64,000 nt of DNA from the NCBI GenBank assembly GCA_017409575.1, contig JAFQSM010000074.1, positions 42,017 to 106,016 of the forward strand. Reading direction: 5' to 3'. Under the pieces are notes generated by a model. That model had not been told where the DNA came from and made no database searches. It saw nothing but the letters and a program-made list of their open reading frames with translations. The first letter of the stretch is position 1. Each line of letters starts with the position of its first letter. Both the position numbers and the translations under genes were made by a program. The stretch is from Clostridia bacterium. GTDB taxonomy: Bacteria; Bacillota; Clostridia; Monoglobales; Monoglobaceae. Below, piece after piece: positions 43,272 to 50,968 of the stretch.

Positions 43272-44382
43272 GAATATTCACCTTGCCTTTCTCAAGCTTT
43301 ATCAGTTGTCTGTAGCGGAGTTTTTTGGGAATTTCGCGCTGAACCATCACTGATTTGCCGTTTCGTGAAAGTTCTTTTACCGCATTTCCTACTTCCAAAA
43401 CCTCTGCGCCCTGGTCGTAAATAAGCAAAACATCAACATCAAAATCAGATGATGCTTTTTCTATCCAATGAAGCATATCAAGGTACACCGCAAATCCAAT
43501 TGCGCCTGCACTGCGGTCAAGCTTTTTCATAAGCTTGTCGTACTGTCCGCCCGAAAGCACACCGCCGGGGATTCCGTTTATAAAGCCTTTAAACGCCACA
43601 CCGCTGTAGTATTTCATATTGTTTGCGACCGAAAAATCAATTCTTGTACATCCCTCGCAACCATTTGTTTTGAGCATCTCAGAAACATCTTCAAGCTGGC
43701 TGACAGCCGCCGAAAATCCGTCACTTACAGAAAGCTCTTTCAGTTTTGGAATCACCTGCGACGGCACACCAGAAAGCCGTGAAAGCTCGCAAAGAAGAGC
43801 GGTTTTTTCTTCTTTAATACCTTCTTTTTGGCATACATCCACAATTGCATGGACATTTTTTTCGCCAAAGGCATTCATAACCTCGTTTCGTCCTGCATCC
43901 GACAGACCCGATTGAGCCAGGCTTTCTGCAATAATACCCATATGCGAAATATCCAGAACATAATCCTTGTCGATACATTCAAGGCTTTTTGCAGCAAGAA
44001 GCACAACCTCTGCAATCGAATAATCATCAATATCACCGATACATTCAAGACCCACCTGCATAATTTCTTTTACCTGACCGGTGTCGCCTGAAGTACGGTA
44101 TACATTTTCGTTGTAATAAACCTTTTGGACAAACCCTTTTATGTCCTTGCTGCTTTTGATAATGGACATAGTCACATCGGGTTTAAGTGCCATAAGCTTG
44201 CCATCGGAATCGGTAAATGTAATAATGTTGTCAGAAACCAAAAAATCCTTGTTTCTTACATAAAAATCATATTCCTCAAACTTGCTCATTTTATATTTTG
44301 AAAAGCCATACTCCGTATACAGCTTGCGCAAATTAAAAATGGCTTTTTCTTCGTTCTCAAAAACTGCATCACCAAAATTCAT
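43255..44382 (-). CDS. hisZ: ATP phosphoribosyltransferase regulatory subunit
   Basis: 375 residues, a HisRS catalytic-core paralogue without tRNA-binding domain. FRKLYTEYGFSKYKMSKFEEYDF-type N-terminus (in parts: LYTEYGFSKYK, SKFEEYDF), ALKPDVTMSIIKSSKD, VYYNENVYRTSGDTGQVKE and the glycine-rich GGVLSGGQYDKLMKKLDRS. Forms a complex with short HisG and confers His feedback. Two bp after the hisR gene. Confidence 0.95.
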   Translation of the reverse strand: MNFGDAVFENEEKAIFNLRKLYTEYGFSKYKMSKFEEYDFYVRNKDFLVSDNIITFTDSDGKLMALKPDVTMSIIKSSKDIKGFVQKVYYNENVYRTSGDTGQVKEIMQVGLECIGDIDDYSIAEVVLLAAKSLECIDKDYVLDISHMGIIAESLAQSGLSDAGRNEVMNAFGEKNVHAIVDVCQKEGIKEEKTALLCELSRLSGVPSQVIPKLKELSVSDGFSAAVSQLEDVSEMLKTNGCEGCTRIDFSVANNMKYYSGVAFKGFINGIPGGVLSGGQYDKLMKKLDRSAGAIGFAVYLDMLHWIEKASSDFDVDVLLIYDQGAEVLEVGNAVKELSRNGKSVMVQREIPKKLRYRQLIKLEKGKVNILENNA

Positions 44383-44384
44383 CT

Positions 44385-44669
44385 CTAATCCTCCATCTTG
44401 TCAAGTGCGCGCTTGTAACCGTCACTGCCATAAACCAAACATTTGTTGACACGGCTTATTGTCGCAGTGCTGGCACCTGTTTCTTTCGAAATCTCGGCAT
44501 AGCTTTTGTTTTTGTTAAGCATCCGCGCAACCTCAAGTCTTTGCGACATATCCTGAATTTCTTTTATTGTGCAGATATCCTCAAAAAAACTTCTGCACTC
44601 GTCCAAAGACGAAAATTTAAGTATTGTATCAAACAATCTGTCAATCTCGGGTTTTTGAATTTTGTTCAT
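44385..44669 (-). CDS. YerC/YecD (TrpR-superfamily) regulator, probable HisR
   Basis: 94 residues. TrpR-like helical fold: EIQDMSQRLEVARMLNKNKSYAEI (in parts: DMSQRLEVARML, KSYAEISKETGASTATISRV) with the helix-turn-helix and the tail NKCLVYGSDGYKRALDKME. Members beside his genes are predicted His-responsive repressors. First gene of the his operon, just downstream of tandem operator-like sites. Confidence 0.9.
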   Translation of the reverse strand: MNKIQKPEIDRLFDTILKFSSLDECRSFFEDICTIKEIQDMSQRLEVARMLNKNKSYAEISKETGASTATISRVNKCLVYGSDGYKRALDKMED

Positions 44670-44692
44670 TTTTTCACTTCCTTGTTTAAACT

Positions 44693-44729
44693 ACTTTACC
44701 ATTTTATCACGCTAAAGTGCTAAAGTCAA
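44693..44729 (-). promoter_or_regulatory. his operon promoter with repeated ACTTTAGC operator sites
   Basis: Minus strand -35 TTGACT (44724-44729), 17-bp spacer, -10 TAAAAT (44701-44706). On the plus strand GCTAAAGT occurs twice in tandem (44711-44718, 44719-44726), and an inverted ACTTTA lies at 44693-44698. The half-sites therefore cover the spacer and both flanks of the -10, a likely binding region for the YerC/HisR repressor. No His T-box is seen. Confidence 0.7.
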
Positions 44730-44777
44730 GTTTTTTTGGAAAAAAGTTTTAAATATTATTATAGAAATCCTGCAAAG

Positions 44778-44806
44778 TTGACAAAATACCGTTTTGGATG
44801 TAAAAT
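44778..44806 (+). promoter_or_regulatory. Promoter of the GtrA gene
   Basis: -35 TTGACA (44778-44783), 17-bp spacer, -10 TAAAAT (44801-44806). Confidence 0.75.
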
Positions 44807-44840
44807 TGAAATATACACTGACAAAGGCGGTGAAAAAAGG

Positions 44841-45248
44841 ATGCGTCTTAAATCTTTGCTTGACAAAAACATAATACGTTTTTCGTGTTCGTCGTTTGTT
44901 GCATTTTTGGTTGACTATCTGGTGTACAGTCTGGTTCTTATATTTCTTGCAGACCGCATCACTTTTTTAAGCCTTACCCTGGCAAATATCTCGGCAAGAG
45001 TGGTCAGCTCGTCGCTTAACTTTTCCATAAACCGAAAATTTGTATTCCACAGCCACACAAATTTCAAAAAGGCTGCACTTCAATTTTTCAGTCTGGCGGC
45101 TTTAATACTTTTTTGCAACAACCTTGTCCTCAATTTTTTGACTCACATTCTGTCAATAAACCACTATATTGCCAAGATTCTGACCGAAGCATCGTTTTTT
45201 GTCTTTAACTTTTGTATTCAGAACTTTGTAATCTTTAAAAACAAGTAA
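44841..45248 (+). CDS. GtrA-like membrane protein
   Basis: 135 residues from the ATG at 44841, after an AGGCGGTG site and downstream of the predicted promoter; the longer frame to 44736 would precede the promoter. Four membrane segments. GtrA hallmarks: RFSCSSFVAFLVDYLVYSL and SSSLNFSINRKFVF (Asn-Phe-x-x-Asn-Arg), and the C-terminal FNFCIQNFVIFK. Such proteins are thought to help flip polyprenyl-linked sugars; no glycosyltransferase is adjacent. Confidence 0.88.
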   Translation: MRLKSLLDKNIIRFSCSSFVAFLVDYLVYSLVLIFLADRITFLSLTLANISARVVSSSLNFSINRKFVFHSHTNFKKAALQFFSLAALILFCNNLVLNFLTHILSINHYIAKILTEASFFVFNFCIQNFVIFKNK

Positions 45249-45280
45249 AGCACAGAGACCCTCTTTGGATTTCTGTGCTT
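45247..45280. terminator. Bidirectional terminator between gtrA-like and comF
   Basis: AAGCACAGA pairs with TCTGTGCTT over a 15-nt loop; a U-rich tail follows in the plus direction. It overlaps the last codons of the GtrA gene. Confidence 0.65.
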
Positions 45281-45286
45281 CATTTT

Positions 45287-46027
45287 TTATTTTTCGTTAT
45301 TTCTTACGGTTGCGACGGTTGCTGCATATACGCGCTTTGCTCCTGCTTTTTTAAGCGCACGTGAGTATTCAATAATCGTGGCACGGGTTGTACAAACATC
45401 ATCAATCAAAAGTATCGTCTTGCCCTCAACCGTCTCTCTTTCCTTTACTTCAATGCTTTCCTTTAAATTTTCAAGACGCTGTTTAAAATTCAGTCCGCTT
45501 TGTTTTGAAGTTTTTCGTGTCTGTGCAAACAAATCATTTCTGTACAGCAGGTCCAGCTTTGAAGAAAGCTTTTTGCACAAAAGCTGCACCTGGTCAAAAT
45601 CGGTATTTTTGTTGTGTGGCAAAACTCCGCACAAAAAGTCAAACTTTATATCCGGATATTCTTCAAAAATTCTTGCCGCAAGACAAGTCGAAAACACCTC
45701 GCAATGTCCCGAAAGTCCCTTTGTCTTGTATCTTACAACAGCCCTTTTGGCAATTTTGTCATAAATAAATGCCGAAACTATCCTGTCAAAATACTTTGGA
45801 CTGTGATTCAGGCAAAAATAACAAATTCTTTTTTCGCCAAACCCCACAATGGGTTTTCCGCACTTCTCGCAACAAACCAAATCCGAGCAAAACTCTATCT
45901 CGCCGCCGCAATCGCCGCAAACCCTGTTCCTTTGGTTTGGCTCGATAATTTTTTCGCAAAATACACACTTTGGCGGAAACAAAATGTTTTTGAAAAACTC
46001 AAGAATTCTGTATATCCTCTTTTTCAT
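45287..46027 (-). CDS. ComF-family phosphoribosyltransferase-like protein
   Basis: 246 residues. N-terminal zinc-finger double Cys clusters (CVFCEKI, CGDCGGE, CCEKCGKP, CYFC at ~21-75), then a phosphoribosyltransferase core with RYKTKGLSGH, the ComF-typical QSGLNFKQRLENLK and the PRPP loop ILLIDDVCTTRATI (~205-218). Needed for transformation in competent relatives. It lies 36 bp after the CDF exporter gene on the same strand. Confidence 0.92.
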   Translation of the reverse strand: MKKRIYRILEFFKNILFPPKCVFCEKIIEPNQRNRVCGDCGGEIEFCSDLVCCEKCGKPIVGFGEKRICYFCLNHSPKYFDRIVSAFIYDKIAKRAVVRYKTKGLSGHCEVFSTCLAARIFEEYPDIKFDFLCGVLPHNKNTDFDQVQLLCKKLSSKLDLLYRNDLFAQTRKTSKQSGLNFKQRLENLKESIEVKERETVEGKTILLIDDVCTTRATIIEYSRALKKAGAKRVYAATVATVRNNEK

Positions 46028-46063
46028 TCCTGATTATCAATCCTTTTTCTTTTGTTTCAAACT

Positions 46064-46963
46064 TTAATGATGGTGGTGATGATGGTGATGGTGTCCTGAT
46101 GAAGAAGCCTCTCCCACATGGCAACATTCTTCGTGGCAGTGTTCGTCCTCTTTTTCAAGTTCAAGCGTCACATGGCAGATTCCATGTTCTTTCAGTTCTG
46201 CTCGGACTTTTTCTTTTATCTCGTGCGAATCACCATTTGTCACGATGTGCATTGTAGCATAATTATTTGCCCCATCAATGCTCCACACATGAATATGATG
46301 AACTCCCGTTACCTCATCGATTTCCAGAATATGATTTTTTATTTCTTCAATCACTATTCCGCAAGGTGTTTTTTCAAGAAAGAGTTCAAAAATTTCCTTT
46401 AAGTTTCTGACAGAATTGAGAATAATAATAATCGCAACACCAATGGACATAATCGGATCTATAATCGCAAATTCCGTGAATTTCATAACAACTGCCCCTA
46501 CCAGCACCACAATCCATCCAAAGACATCTTCCAGCATATGAAGATTTACCGCCTTTTGATTAAGTGAGTCGCCCTCACGGGTAATAAATGCAGCAGCAAA
46601 ATTGATGCACACACCGACAACTGCAAAAACAATCATACCCTCGTAATTTATTGTTACAGGATGAATAATTCTGTCTATCGCGTTGTAAACAACCACAATC
46701 GACCCCAAAAGCAATATCAATGTGGTGACAAAAGCACCAATAACCGAATATCCTATATATCCGTAGGTATATTTTTCGTCAGGTGCCTTTTTGCTCTTCT
46801 TCTCCAGAAAATATGATATTCCTATACTTGCCGCATCCCCTATATCATGAAGTGCATCCGAGATAATTGCAACACTTCCCGTAAAAATGCCGCCAAAAAA
46901 TTCAAATACCGAAAATGCCAAATTAAGAATAAAGGCAATTAAAATGTTTTTCTCTGTTTTCAT
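46064..46963 (-). CDS. Cation diffusion facilitator (zinc-type exporter) with poly-His tail
   Basis: 299 residues, six membrane segments. Metal-site motifs SDALHDIGDAAS in TM2 and NLHMLEDVFGW in TM5 (both HxxxD). The C-terminal cytosolic domain (~205-270) contains VHHIHVWSIDG. The protein ends with a His/Cys/Glu-rich tail (EDEHCHEECCHVGE) and nine consecutive His. Ribosome site AGAGGG. It exports Zn2+ or a related ion; promoter control is described separately. Confidence 0.93.
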   Translation of the reverse strand: MKTEKNILIAFILNLAFSVFEFFGGIFTGSVAIISDALHDIGDAASIGISYFLEKKSKKAPDEKYTYGYIGYSVIGAFVTTLILLLGSIVVVYNAIDRIIHPVTINYEGMIVFAVVGVCINFAAAFITREGDSLNQKAVNLHMLEDVFGWIVVLVGAVVMKFTEFAIIDPIMSIGVAIIIILNSVRNLKEIFELFLEKTPCGIVIEEIKNHILEIDEVTGVHHIHVWSIDGANNYATMHIVTNGDSHEIKEKVRAELKEHGICHVTLELEKEDEHCHEECCHVGEASSSGHHHHHHHHH

Positions 46964-47023
46964 AAATCCCTCTTTGTGTCTTTACTATAAATTTGCGCCG
47001 CAACAAGTCTGTCAACGGACACA

Positions 47024-47064
47024 TTAGTCAATATAATTATACTAACTAAACGCCAAATAATCAA
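47024..47064 (-). promoter_or_regulatory. CDF promoter with a 26-bp palindrome over the -10
   Basis: Minus strand -35 TTGATT (47059-47064), 17-bp spacer, -10 TATAAT (47036-47041). A near-perfect palindrome spans 47024-47049: TTAGT and ACTAA ends around a central TATAATTATA, with mismatches at only 2 of 13 symmetric pairs. Position and symmetry suit a repressor such as an ArsR/CzrA, Fur or Zur family metal sensor; which one is unknown. Confidence 0.6.
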
Positions 47065-47131
47065 TATATTTTTGTTGTCCGCTGATAAAAAAACCTCTGA
47101 TATCAAATCCTTTATCAAAGGGCTTTTGCCT

Positions 47132-47644
47132 TTACAAAACTAATGATGGTGCCGCATACATTCTTGCCGCATACTCTGCATCAAGAGAATAAAGACCTTT
47201 TGAATCATTTCCGAAAAGTTCCATCTTTTTTATCATATCCTCGGCATTTTTTTCTTCTTCAAGCTGTTCTTTGACAAACCAGTCCAAAAACTGCATTGTT
47301 CTGAAGTCTTTGACATCATATGCAGCAGCATAAATGTCATTGATAAGTCCCGTTACATACTGCTCGTGATCAAGACCTGCTTTAAGCGGGTCCATAAGCG
47401 ACAAAAGGGGTTTGTCAGGCTTGTCAATCATTCCAAGATTTACTTCCTCACCGTTTTGCTGCAAATACTTTAAGAACAGCATAGCATGGTCCCTTTCCTC
47501 CTGAGCCTGAACCATATACCAATTTGCATATCCGTCAAGTCCCTGTGCTTCGTAAAATACAGAAAAATCCAAGTAAATATAAGCCGAATATAGCTCTTTT
47601 GTAATTTGCTCGTTAAGTAATTTTGAAACCTTTGCATTCAACAT
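47132..47644 (-). CDS. Ferritin (non-haem iron storage)
   Basis: 170 residues. Four-helix ferritin with di-iron ligands: ITKELYSAYIYLDFS (Glu17-type), AQEERDHAMLFLKY (ExxH), and KEQLEEEKNAEDMIK. Stores iron and consumes Fe2+ that would feed Fenton chemistry. It lies 55 bp after the rubrerythrin gene, with a hairpin between them that may lower its expression. Confidence 0.94.
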   Translation of the reverse strand: MLNAKVSKLLNEQITKELYSAYIYLDFSVFYEAQGLDGYANWYMVQAQEERDHAMLFLKYLQQNGEEVNLGMIDKPDKPLLSLMDPLKAGLDHEQYVTGLINDIYAAAYDVKDFRTMQFLDWFVKEQLEEEKNAEDMIKKMELFGNDSKGLYSLDAEYAARMYAAPSLVL

Positions 47645-47667
47645 ATAATCACCTCATTTTTTAAAAT

Positions 47668-47693
47668 AAGAGGCGATTGTTAAATCGCCTCTT
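47668..47693 (-). terminator. Hairpin between rubrerythrin and ferritin genes
   Basis: AAGAGGCGATT pairs with AATCGCCTCTT with a 4-nt loop; the minus-strand tail is ATTTTAAAA, a modest U-run. Probably a partial terminator or mRNA-end stabiliser. Confidence 0.65.
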
Positions 47694-47699
47694 TCTTTA

Positions 47700-48287
47700 T
47701 TAACCAAAATATCTCTTCAAAAGTCCTTCAAGACCTTTACCGTGGCGAGCTTCGTCACGGGCCATTTCATGCACGGTGTCATGGATTGCATCAAGTCCGT
47801 TCTTCTTTGCGCAAGATGCCAAATCAAACTTACCCTGAGTTGCGCCGTATTCGCAGTCAACTCTCCATTTGAGGTTGTCTTTGGTTGTAGCCTTCATATT
47901 GGGTTCGAGGTCTTCGCCCAAAAGCTCTGCAAATTTTGCTGCGTGCTCTGCTTCTTCATAAGCCGCTTTTTCCCAGTAAAGACCAACTTCGGGATAACCT
48001 TCGCGGTGTGCAATTCTTGCCATGCAAAGATACATACCAACCTCACTGCATTCGCCGTTAAAGTTTGCCACAAGCTGTTCGAAGATATACTTTTTATCTT
48101 CCTCGCTGATATCGGGGTTGTTCTTTACAGTTTTGCCGTACACGCCATATTCGTGCTCTGCAGCAAGTGCTGCGCCTTCCTGCATTTCTTTGAATTTTTC
48201 AGCCGGAACCTTACATACCGGACAAGCCTCGGGAGCTGCATTACCCTCGTGAACATAACCACAAACTGAACATACAAATTTTTTCAT
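47700..48287 (-). CDS. Reverse rubrerythrin (N-terminal rubredoxin domain)
   Basis: 195 residues. Residues 1-35 form the rubredoxin domain ([10 protein letters not shown]...CPVCKVP). The rest is a ferritin-like di-iron domain ([40 protein letters not shown] in parts [12 protein letters not shown], and [16 protein letters not shown]). The rubredoxin-first order marks the reverse type, which in Clostridium acetobutylicum is an NADH-dependent peroxide reductase induced by oxygen. It lies 26 bp after perR. Confidence 0.94.
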   Translation of the reverse strand: MKKFVCSVCGYVHEGNAAPEACPVCKVPAEKFKEMQEGAALAAEHEYGVYGKTVKNNPDISEEDKKYIFEQLVANFNGECSEVGMYLCMARIAHREGYPEVGLYWEKAAYEEAEHAAKFAELLGEDLEPNMKATTKDNLKWRVDCEYGATQGKFDLASCAKKNGLDAIHDTVHEMARDEARHGKGLEGLLKRYFG

Positions 48288-48313
48288 AATAGTTTTCCTC
48301 CTGAAATAGTAGT

Positions 48314-48697
48314 TTAATTTTTACATCTTTCGCACTTTCCAAAAAATATGGTGGAGTGCTTATAAATTTCACCTTTAAATATTTTTGCTGCCCACACATT
48401 GACTTCTTCAAGTGGATCCGCATCGATATCGTCAATTGCTCCGCATTCGGTACAAACAACATGATAATGTGGTGTGGGGGTACCGTCAAAATGTTCGACC
48501 CCGGTCCCTGCATTTACCTTGATGATGGTGTTATCCTCTGACAGCTTTGCCAGATTGCGATAAACTGTGCCAAGACTTATGTTTGGGATTTTTTTTCGGA
48601 CCTCTTCATAGATAGCATCCGCTGTGGGATGAGCCTTTGTGGAATGTAAAACCTCAAGAATAGCATCCCTTTGTTTGCTGTGTTTTGATACATTCAC
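48314..48697 (-). CDS. PerR-type peroxide-sensing Fur-family repressor
   Basis: 127 residues. Winged helix ([16 protein letters not shown]), then sensing sites: HFDG (Asp85-type), HYHVVC with both His, and an Asp at the position of Bacillus PerR Asp104 (CGAIDDID), where Fur has Glu. The structural zinc Cys pairs are CTEC and CERC. The Asp favours PerR over Fur. It is followed by the rubrerythrin and ferritin genes, normal PerR targets. Confidence 0.88.
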   Translation of the reverse strand: MNVSKHSKQRDAILEVLHSTKAHPTADAIYEEVRKKIPNISLGTVYRNLAKLSEDNTIIKVNAGTGVEHFDGTPTPHYHVVCTECGAIDDIDADPLEEVNVWAAKIFKGEIYKHSTIFFGKCERCKN

Positions 48698-48745
48698 AAG
48701 TCAACACCTCACTCACATCTTCAGTTTAGAACCGCATTACAAAAC

Positions 48746-48795
48746 AATAATGATAACTGTTACTATTATTATAGCATACTTTTTTTATTTGTCAA
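48746..48795 (-). promoter_or_regulatory. perR promoter with a 25-bp Fur/PerR-type box
   Basis: Minus strand -35 TTGACA (48790-48795), 16-bp spacer, -10 TATAAT (48768-48773). Just downstream, AATAATGATAAC and GTTACTATTATT face each other around one base (48746-48770), with 2 mismatched pairs of 12. The pattern fits a PerR/Fur box and implies autoregulation. Confidence 0.7.
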
Positions 48796-48830
48796 CACCT
48801 TTTTCAAAATTTTTTGGAAATTTTTTCAAT

Positions 48831-49610
48831 TTACATAAATCCAATAAGGCTGACCGCCATCACTGCCATTCCTGCGACAAGTCCATACACCGCAAGGTGA
48901 GTATTGTTGTCAGCTTGTGCGGACGGCAAAAGTTCGTCAACCGAAATAAAAACCATCACCCCAGCCACCGCAGCAAACACATATGCAGTTGTCAAATCAT
49001 TTATAAACGGCATAAGCAAAAGATATCCGACGATTGCACCTACCGGTTCGGTCAGTCCTGAAAAAAGCGAATATAAAAATCCTTTTTTCCGGCTTCCTGT
49101 TGCAAAATAAACAGGCACCGCAACCGCTATTCCCTCGGGTATATTGTGAATGGCTATTGCTACAACAATAGGGATTGCCACTTCCGGAGATCTTAAAGAT
49201 GAAACAAATGTAGCTATTCCCTCGGGGAAGTTGTGGATTCCCAAGGCAAGTGCCGTAACAACCCCTGTCCGCATAAGGCTTTTTTTGTCCGGCTCTTGAT
49301 TTGAGGGGTCAAACCCCGGAGTTTCGGGGATAAGGCGGTCAATCACCGCCGCCAGAAAAACTCCGCCAAAAAACCATATTACTGAATAAATTGTTCCGGT
49401 TTTAGCACCATAAACCTCTCCCAAAGCGGCAACAGCCTTTGCCATAAGCTCCATGAATGATACATAAAGCATTACTCCGGCCGAAACGCCAAGTGTAAAT
49501 GCAAGAAATTTTTTGTTTGTGTTTTTGCTGAAAAATGCAATAAGACCGCCTATGCCCGTCGAAAGGCCTGCCAGAGCAGTCAGAATTATCGCAAGTGTAA
49601 CATTGCTCAT
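48831..49610 (-). CDS. ZIP-family metal transporter (ZupT-like)
   Basis: 259 residues, about eight membrane segments. TM4 and TM5 metal sites are GIHNFPEGIATFVSS and AIHNIPEGIAVAVPV, the ZIP signature pair of HNxPEG motifs. Imports Zn2+ or Fe2+. It is upstream of perR on the same strand, but perR has its own promoter. Together with the CDF exporter nearby, both import and export of divalent metal are encoded here. Confidence 0.94.
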   Translation of the reverse strand: MSNVTLAIILTALAGLSTGIGGLIAFFSKNTNKKFLAFTLGVSAGVMLYVSFMELMAKAVAALGEVYGAKTGTIYSVIWFFGGVFLAAVIDRLIPETPGFDPSNQEPDKKSLMRTGVVTALALGIHNFPEGIATFVSSLRSPEVAIPIVVAIAIHNIPEGIAVAVPVYFATGSRKKGFLYSLFSGLTEPVGAIVGYLLLMPFINDLTTAYVFAAVAGVMVFISVDELLPSAQADNNTHLAVYGLVAGMAVMAVSLIGFM

Positions 49611-49693
49611 TTTTAAACCAACCCTTCTGTCAAAAAGTATTTAAATTGCTATTAACATAATATACATATAAGTTGGGATTGGTTCTGCCAATA

Positions 49694-49725
49694 AAAAAAG
49701 AAGTTGCCGCAGCAACTTCTTTTTT
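49694..49725 (-). terminator. Terminator after the CD1247-like gene (both directions in form)
   Basis: AAAAAAGAAGTTGC pairs with GCAACTTCTTTTTT with a 4-nt loop. Confidence 0.88.
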
Positions 49726-49740
49726 GGTTTAGTTAGATTA

Positions 49741-50157
49741 TTATTCGCAGTCGCAGTTTCCGTCGCAGTCTTCGCAATCGCAGTCACAATCAAAATCAAA
49801 CTCGATTGTCTCACCGCAATTGGGGCAAAGGATTTCGCCGTCCATCAAGTCTTCGGTTGTAACGATTATATCCTCGCCGCAAGCTTCGCAGGTAATCTGG
49901 AATTCGTCATCGTCGTCGTAGTCCTCGTCATAATCATCAAAAACTTCGTCGCCAATGATTTCAAGCTCTTCATCAAGCTCGTCAAGCTGGTCTGCGATAA
50001 AGCCCTGTTCATCGTCAAGTGCTTCGATTTCGTCAGCAATGTCAGCAAGAAAATCAATAATTTCGGCAAGCAATTTGCCCTCGTTCTTTTCTTTATCCAG
50101 TTTCATTCCGTCAGCAAGGCCCTTGAGGTAAGCCGCACGATTTGTAAATTCTGCCAT
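49741..50157 (-). CDS. CD1247-domain protein with zinc ribbon and Asp/Cys tail
   Basis: 138 residues. N-terminal helical segment AAYLKGLADGMKLDKEKNEG (~8-27) of the CD1247 family, a very acidic coiled region (~45-85), a zinc ribbon (ITCEACGED...ILCPNCGETIEF, ~90-120) and a tail of alternating Asp and Cys ending DGNCDCE. Net charge is strongly negative. Function unknown; the ribbon and tail suggest metal binding. Own promoter and terminator. Confidence 0.75.
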   Translation of the reverse strand: MAEFTNRAAYLKGLADGMKLDKEKNEGKLLAEIIDFLADIADEIEALDDEQGFIADQLDELDEELEIIGDEVFDDYDEDYDDDDEFQITCEACGEDIIVTTEDLMDGEILCPNCGETIEFDFDCDCDCEDCDGNCDCE

Positions 50158-50198
50158 AATTAAAATCCTCCGATAGTTTTAATTTTTGTTACATTATT

Positions 50199-50227
50199 AT
50201 TTTAACACATATTTTGAAAATAGTAAA
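50199..50227 (-). promoter_or_regulatory. Promoter of the CD1247-like gene
   Basis: Minus strand -35 TTTACT (50222-50227), 17-bp spacer, -10 TAAAAT (50199-50204). Confidence 0.65.
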
Positions 50228-50239
50228 GGAAAATTTTGC

Positions 50240-50274
50240 TTAAGCCGAGGAAAATCAAACCCCATAAGGCTTAA
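50240..50274. repeat. 35-bp palindromic-ended repeat, copy 2
   Basis: Matches 5741-5775 at 30 of 35 positions. In this copy the ends TTAAGCC and GGCTTAA pair perfectly. It lies between the efp terminator and the CD1247-like promoter. Confidence 0.55.
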
Positions 50275-50280
50275 AAAAAT

Positions 50281-50306
50281 AATCCTGCCGGTTGCCCGAC
50301 AGGATT
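50281..50306 (-). terminator. Terminator of efp
   Basis: AATCCTGCCGG pairs with CCGACAGGATT (one G-U-type mismatch), followed on the minus strand by a U-run. Confidence 0.85.
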
Positions 50307-50316
50307 CATATGTTTT

Positions 50317-50871
50317 TTAAACTCTTGAAAGATACTCCGAAGTTCTTGTATCAATCTTGATTTTGTCACCCTCGTTGATAAACATAGGAACGGTAACAAT
50401 CGCACCTGTCTCAACTGTTGCGGGTTTGGTAACATTTGTTGCGGTATTGCCCTTTACGCCCGGCTCGGTTGCGGTAACAACAAGCTCTACAAATGTGGGG
50501 GGCTCAACAGCAAAAACATTGCCCTTGTACGAAAGAATGGTAACTGTCATATTTTCTTTTACAAACTTGAGCGCATCGCCAAGCTGATCTGCACTGAGCG
50601 GAACCTGCTCGTAGTCCTGATCCATAAAATAGAAAAGACCGCCGTCTTCGTAAATATATTCCATATCCTTTCTTTCAATATGTGCTTTTTCAACCTTTTC
50701 AGTCGGGTTGAAGCTGCGTTCTACAACGCCGCCGGTAACGATATTCTTCATTTTTGTTCTTACAAAAGCTGCTCCTTTACCGGGCTTTACATGTTGGAAT
50801 TCTACAACCTGATAAACATTTCCTTCAAATTCGAAAGTAATGCCGTTTCTGAATTCACCTGCAGATATCAT
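50317..50871 (-). CDS. efp: Translation elongation factor P
   Basis: 184 residues from the ATG at 50869-50871 ([18 protein letters not shown]), 8 nt after GGAGGG. Relieves ribosome stalling at polyproline. The acceptor loop reads [16 protein letters not shown] with the tip Lys-Pro-Gly-Lys, and the C-terminal domain includes [19 protein letters not shown]. Own promoter. Confidence 0.97.
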   Translation of the reverse strand: MISAGEFRNGITFEFEGNVYQVVEFQHVKPGKGAAFVRTKMKNIVTGGVVERSFNPTEKVEKAHIERKDMEYIYEDGGLFYFMDQDYEQVPLSADQLGDALKFVKENMTVTILSYKGNVFAVEPPTFVELVVTATEPGVKGNTATNVTKPATVETGAIVTVPMFINEGDKIKIDTRTSEYLSRV

Positions 50872-50906
50872 TGGTATTCCCTCCATAAAACTTTATTTCT
50901 TCTTCT

Positions 50907-50935
50907 ATTGTATACTACTATCCCAAAAAAATCAA
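50907..50935 (-). promoter_or_regulatory. Promoter of efp
   Basis: Minus strand -35 TTGATT (50930-50935), 17-bp spacer, -10 TACAAT (50907-50912). Confidence 0.7.
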
Positions 50936-50968
50936 GAAAAATTTTATAACATTGGAGTTTTTTGACGA

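Noticed and set aside
44670..44740. His T-box or attenuator for the his operon
   Set aside because: Only ~30 nt separate the promoter from the first gene and no His-rich frame is present; operator half-sites fit instead.
46064..46110. Vector-derived His tag or contamination
   Set aside because: The run is fused in frame to a CDF protein with family-typical His/Cys tail and normal genomic flanks.
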